From contig CM053029.1 in assembly GCA_028564925.1 (NCBI GenBank), forward strand, positions 37,126,026-37,190,025: a stretch of DNA of 64,000 bases, given 5' to 3'. Position 1 is the stretch's first letter. Every line of letters starts with the position of its first letter. Shown here one piece after another: positions 59,978-64,000 of the stretch. The notes below the pieces were generated by a model. The model ran no database searches. It had not been told where the DNA came from and saw only the letters and a program-made list of their open reading frames with translations. A program made the position numbers and the translations under genes. This stretch comes from Lithobates sylvaticus. Taxonomy: Eukaryota; Chordata; Amphibia; Anura; Ranidae.

Positions 59978-60575
59978 TTAGAATGGCCCAGTCAAAATCC
60001 AGACCTAAATCCAATTGAGAATCTGTGGCAAGACTTGAAAATTGCTGTTCACAGACGCTTTCCATCCAATCTGACAGAGCTTGAGCTATTTTGCAGAGAA
60101 GAATGGGTAAAAATGTAATTTTCTAGATGTGCAAAGCTGGTAGATACATCCCCAAAAAGACTTGCAGCTGTAATTGCAGTGAAAGGTGATTTTGACTCAG
60201 GGGGGCTGAATACAGATGCACGCCACACTTTTCAGAAATTTATTTGTAAAAAAATTTGAAAACCATTTATAATTTTCCTTCCACTTCACAATTATGTGCC
60301 ACTTTGTGTTGGTCTATCACATAACATCCCAATAAAATACATTTATGTTTTTGGTGGTAACATGACAAAATGTGGAAAGTTTCAAGGGGTATGAATACTT
60401 TTTCAAGGCACTGTATGTGCTGGAGATAAAAGAGAAGAGGCTTTATATACCGGAGTGTATATAGTTTCATTCTTATATATTTCTTAAATCAAGTGGGCAT
60501 CCCATATGCACCCCATCCAAGTTCTACAGTATACCCCTAATAAAACAAAAACAAAACAAAGTACAAGGACTGTTA

Positions 60576-61389
60576 TGCGGCGTACACACGGTCGGAGTTT
60601 CCGATGGGAGCTTTTCATCGGATTTTCCGACCGCGTGTATGCCCAGCGGTCTTTTTCTGTCGGAATTTCCGACGGACTTTAAATTGAGAACCTGTTCTCA
60701 ATTTTTCCAACGGAAAACCTTTCTATCGGATTTTCCGATCGTGTGTAGGCAGAGGTGGCTCTAGGCTTTGTGAGGCCTTAGGCAAATCATAAACATGAAG
60801 CCCCACTCACGCCCAAAACCAGAAAAATAAATCAAGAGATAAAAAAATAACTGTACAAATTGCATATATTAAGAGGAGATCCACAGAGCCTGGCAGAACA
60901 GTTGGAGTCGGGAGAGGGGAGTACATGGAGCCACCCACTGACCCTGGGATGTCACCCCTGGCAGTGCTGAATTGAACAGTCTGCCCCTGGCAGGGGTAAA
61001 AGTAGTAGCGCACAGAGACGTCCCTGGGGACACCGACTGGGGGACATCCCCTCCAACTCCCACACACATCAGACAAATTAGGCGGCCGTGAGGCCCCATG
61101 GGAGTGCGGGGCCTAAGGCGACAGCCTAATTTGCCTAATTAGAGAGCCGCCTCTGTGTGTAGGCAATTCCGACGTGCAAAATTCCGACGCATGCTCGGAA
61201 ACAATTCGACGCATGCTCGGAAGCATTAAACTTCCCTTTTATAGTGCTGTCGAACGTGTTTTATGCGCTGTGTTATTGACCGTCGGAATTTGGTGTGATC
61301 GTGTGTAGGCAACACAGCTTGAGCGGAATTCCGTTGGAAAAACCGCCAGAGTTTTTTCAGATGAGAATTCCGATCGTGTGTACGCGGCA
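60576..61389. mobile_element. MITE family 4 copy, interrupted by a hAT MITE
   Basis: Ends TGCGGCGTACACACGGTCGG and CCGATCGTGTGTACGCGGCA, flanked by TTA (60573-60575, 61390-61392). Without the inner 406-bp insertion and its duplication the element is about 400 bp, close to 40576-41001. Confidence 0.85.
60750..61155. mobile_element. 406-bp hAT-like element (CAGAGGTGGCTCT ends)
   Basis: Left end CAGAGGTGGCTCTAGGC and right end AGAGAGCCGCCTCTG, flanked by the perfect 8-bp duplication TGTGTAGG (60742-60749, 61156-61163). No transposase; interior frames are short and unsupported. Confidence 0.9.
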
Positions 61390-61392
61390 TTA

Positions 61393-62001
61393 CTTGAAAT
61401 TTGTGTGCCTGGCTGTGCAGGGTGGGAGACGGAACACAATCACCAGCAGCCCCTTACGGGGGTACCGCCACGCAGGCTCATGCTCAAATCCCCTTCTTCA
61501 GTAACACTTAGAACATGGACATTGCAAGCAAACATCATAACCTGGATTACAAAGGAACTTGTCAGTTCTGCTATACCCACTACTTGCTTGCTGATTGCTT
61601 GAACCTTCCCCCCTTTCCCTCTCAGAGGATTTTCCTTTCAACATCTTTGAGCTCCAACGTGGCGGCAAAGACTGTGTTCAGGCCTGACACTTAGACTACC
61701 CTTATCCCATCTTCTGCAGGGTGTGAGCTGGCCCAAATAGTAACTAACCTCTTCCCCATAGGAGTAGAGACACCTGCAGTCAAGTCTCTCTCTGTAGTCA
61801 TAGTCTCCCCACCATTGAGCTATCTGGGGCCATTTAATTATTTAGTGTCCACCATTCTTAGTAATGAATAACAACACTTGAATATACAATATGCCTTTTT
61901 TATTCTGAATATACCTAACTGCCAGGTGTTTAGCTCGACCAGTCTTGGCTGACTGACACCTGGGTTTGGCTGACTGACACCTTTTAAACCCACTGCTTGT
62001 C
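61393..62001. other. Intergenic stretch without a recognised gene
   Basis: Contains a short tandem (GGCTGACTGACACCTGGGTT repeated as GGCTGACTGACACCTT near 61950-61985). No motif recognised. Confidence 0.45.
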
Positions 62002-62004
62002 TTA

Positions 62005-62390
62005 GTGCCGGTTCACACAACCGCGACTTGGGATCCGACTTGTCAGACCTCAAGTCGCCCCAAGTCGCTTGACATCACAAATTCCATTGAAGTGAATGAG
62101 AGCCGTCTTAATGTACACTACTGAAGTCGCTCCGACTTCAGAAAAGGTTCCTGTACTACTTCAATCCGACTTCTAGGTGACTTGTACCCATTGATTTCAA
62201 TGGAAGTCGCCTCCAAAGTCGGATCGTGTCTTAACTGAAGCAACAAAAAAGGAAGAGAAAATTGTTTTCTCAGGCAAAACCCTCCCTCCCACAGAGCTGA
62301 TTGTTGTTTGATTGGCTACTGGAAAGTGGTGCGCGTAGGTCGCATCCAGGTCGCCTCACAAAGTCGTGTTGCCCCTGTGTTAACCAGCAC
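62005..62390. mobile_element. MITE family 6 (GTGCCGGTTCACAC)
   Basis: 386 bp with ends GTGCCGGTTCACACAAC and TGTGTTAACCAGCAC, flanked by TTA on both sides (62002-62004, 62391-62393). Several AAGTCG/CGACTT motifs occur inside. No coding capacity. Confidence 0.75.
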
Positions 62391-62393
62391 TTA

Positions 62394-62970
62394 GTCAATA
62401 TATAGGTGGTTTATTTAAAGGGGTATACATTATGTCAGAACCTAGAGTGTCAAGAGGGCTGGGAAGTTCCCAGGGTCAGGGCAGCATAAGAAGACAAGCA
62501 ATATTCAGCAGCTCCTACAGAGGTTGTGCTACACGTTTTTTGGGATGCAATGTGAATCAAATCAGATTGCCTGTTGAACACTTAATGAATAAAAAAATAT
62601 ATATATTATGTATATCTGTGTGGTTCATTTGGTACTCTAATACCCGCACAACCATTTGATGGTTTCCTTTTTGTTTGCAAGTCTTTGCTTGGGACTGAGC
62701 ACAGAAAATTACAGCGCTGCATGTTTAATAACATTCAATTACAATATGACTTGTGTCACAATTGTATACACTATATCATTATTATTTTTTTATTTGCTAT
62801 TTTTTTTTCCCCACAAAAGTGGCGTTACCCTTTAAGAATCTGTTGCTGCCATGGCAACTGGTTCTTAAAGTGGAAGTAGCAAGAAGTACATGAATTCGCC
62901 GCACGTGTTGGTAATAATGTTACCGACACTGGTGCAAATGCTTACCTGAATTAGATGCAGGTAGTTCTAA
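62394..62970. other. Intergenic stretch without a recognised gene
   Basis: AT-rich, with a T-run near 62803-62810 and a small hairpin AAGAATCTGTTGC with ACTGGTTCTTAAAG (about 62834-62870). No gene recognised. Confidence 0.4.
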
Positions 62971-63364
62971 TGCCGCGTACACAAGACCAGACTTTTCGAC
63001 AGCAAAGGTCCTACGGAACGAATCCGTCGGACAATCCGTCGGACAATTTGATCGTGTGTGCGCTCCATCAGACTTTTGCTGTTGAAAAATCTGACAGACT
63101 TTAGAATTTTTCTGCCGGAACTCCGCCGGACCCAGTTCCTATCGAAAAATCCGCTTGTCTGTGTGCTAGTCCGATGGACAAACGACGCTAGGGCAGCTAT
63201 TGGCTACTGGCTACGAACTTCCTTATTCTAGTCCAGTCGTACGTCATCACGTTCGAATCCGTCGGACTTTAGTGTGATTGTGTGTGGCCAAGTCCGTTCA
63301 TTCGGAAAGTTCGGCGGAAATCCGTCGACAGTCCGTCGAAAAGTCCGCTCGTGTGTACGTGCCA
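62971..63364. mobile_element. MITE family 4 relative (TGCCGCGTACACAAGACCAG)
   Basis: 394 bp with ends TGCCGCGTACACAAGACCAG and CCGCTCGTGTGTACGTGCCA, flanked by TAA on the left and TTA on the right. It shares the ATTGGCTACTGGCTAC block with other MITEs of this group. Confidence 0.75.
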
Positions 63365-63367
63365 TTA

Positions 63368-64000
63368 GGGGAATTCCCCATAATGAGGCTGAATTACCTA
63401 AAGGAGTTGAGAATCTTCACACACAAATATACTACCTCTGCCCTATTCTGGCTACATTTAGATTTTTGGCTTTGCTGTGTCTCCACTCCACAGCTGTGCT
63501 TCACTTTATTTTCTAGGTCTGGTTAGATCTATCCCTAAACCTGGGGGTTGATTGCTCCTGCCTGGCTTTGGAAGAATATCCCAGAAATAGTGTGAGTGGA
63601 TCAATCCTTGGGCTATAAATATTTTTCTGCATCTAAAATGAGCAGATGTTAAAGAGAAACTTGAAGAGTAACTCCACTTTTGTTGAGATAAAAACCTTCT
63701 CCTCTGGGTGATCTACGGGTATGTACATTGCAGGGATTTTACCAAGCTGTGTTGAAGATAATTAACTTTTGTCATTCTGAAGAAATAGCTGTTTGTTTGT
63801 CTGTCAGAGTCTGCATCTGCATTTAGATGTGATTTACCTTTTGGGAGTATCTCACCAAAAATAACTTTTATGTTGCAGGGGATGCCAAAAATCGAATTTG
63901 TATCTCAGTCAGTGCGGACTTCTGGGAAAATCAGTAAGCCAATCACACAAGCAGGAAATTACATTTCTGGGGGAGCATTCTGTTCTGTGTACAGAATGCC
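63368..64000. other. Intergenic stretch without a recognised gene
   Basis: Two overlapping frames of about 80 codons (63274-63526) start inside the MITE and show no motif. I see no gene or named repeat here. Confidence 0.4.

Larger units (their letters stand above)
58375..60413 (+). pseudogene. Old Tc1 element (CAGTGCCTTG family) split by two MITEs
   Basis: The right end is AAGGCACTG followed by TA (60414-60415), complementary to the CAGTGCCTTG ends of a common vertebrate Tc1 family; the left end is truncated. Transposase remnants read MNISQSTVQSIIQKWKEYG (58431 on), VLWSDESKILLFGLK (from about 59195, first Asp), FQHDNNPKHTAR (second Asp), then, after the second [21 protein letters not shown] (59978 on, with Glu) and [14 protein letters not shown]. 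Two 424/426-bp MITEs (58637-59060, 59552-59977) interrupt it. Frameshifts and a missing 5' end make it non-functional. It is much more diverged than the 340-codon Tc1 copies. Confidence 0.9.

Overview
This window looks like non-genic, repeat-dense DNA from a large amphibian genome, probably an anuran and perhaps a ranid frog. The assignment is inferred from the repeat families: PPTN/Frog-Prince-type Tc1 elements, a Ngaro-type tyrosine-recombinase retrotransposon, hAT elements, and many short elements with TTA or TTAA target sites. I found no exon-like host gene, tRNA, rRNA, CRISPR array or bacterial feature. Every long open frame I could explain belongs to a mobile element, and most others are translations of tandem repeats.

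Layout. 1-9144: a large inverted duplication with two arms of about 1.98 kb. Each arm holds unique flank, a hAT-type terminus and part of a Tc1 element. Between the arms lie a 101-bp minisatellite, a very young gag-only LTR retrotransposon (2821-6114, 5-bp target duplication, LTRs differing at about 3 of 866 sites) and a Tc1 copy with an intact 340-codon transposase. 9145-21400: no genes. It holds two TTAA-flanked elements (14331-16668 and 17803-18582), a nested palindrome (19045-20017) and several small inverted-repeat elements. 21412-39287: one Ngaro-like retrotransposon on the minus strand. Its terminal sequences are arranged as split direct repeats (A1, ORFs, B1, A2, B2), and an 11,743-bp hAT transposon (22789-34531, 8-bp target duplication CTGACGAG) sits inside the B1 repeat. 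The hAT has an intact 1070-codon transposase and a 5.8-kb minisatellite directly upstream of the start codon. 39640-41517: a train of small elements that share single TTA sites. 43541-44602: a 720-bp hAT-like element and a diverged hairpin-rich hAT terminus. 44790-51790: a second, more decayed Ngaro copy holding a full-length Tc1 (47700-49319) with an intact transposase. 53268-58150: overlapping TTAA-family repeats carrying two short hAT derivatives with clean 8-bp duplications. 58375-60413: an old Tc1 copy cut by two insertions of one 426-bp MITE. 60576-63364: more TTA-target MITEs.

How the parts work together. There is no pathway here, only a stratigraphy of mobile elements. Three groups look young enough to be recently active: the Tc1 family (two intact transposase genes about 99.8% alike), the LTR element, and the 11.7-kb hAT, which has a matching 974-bp non-autonomous partner at 55548-56521. 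Nested insertions give several empty-site comparisons that fix target duplications without outside data. The most unusual objects are the hAT with its higher-order minisatellite, the Ngaro split repeats, the 9-kb inverted duplication, and the head-to-tail MITE train.
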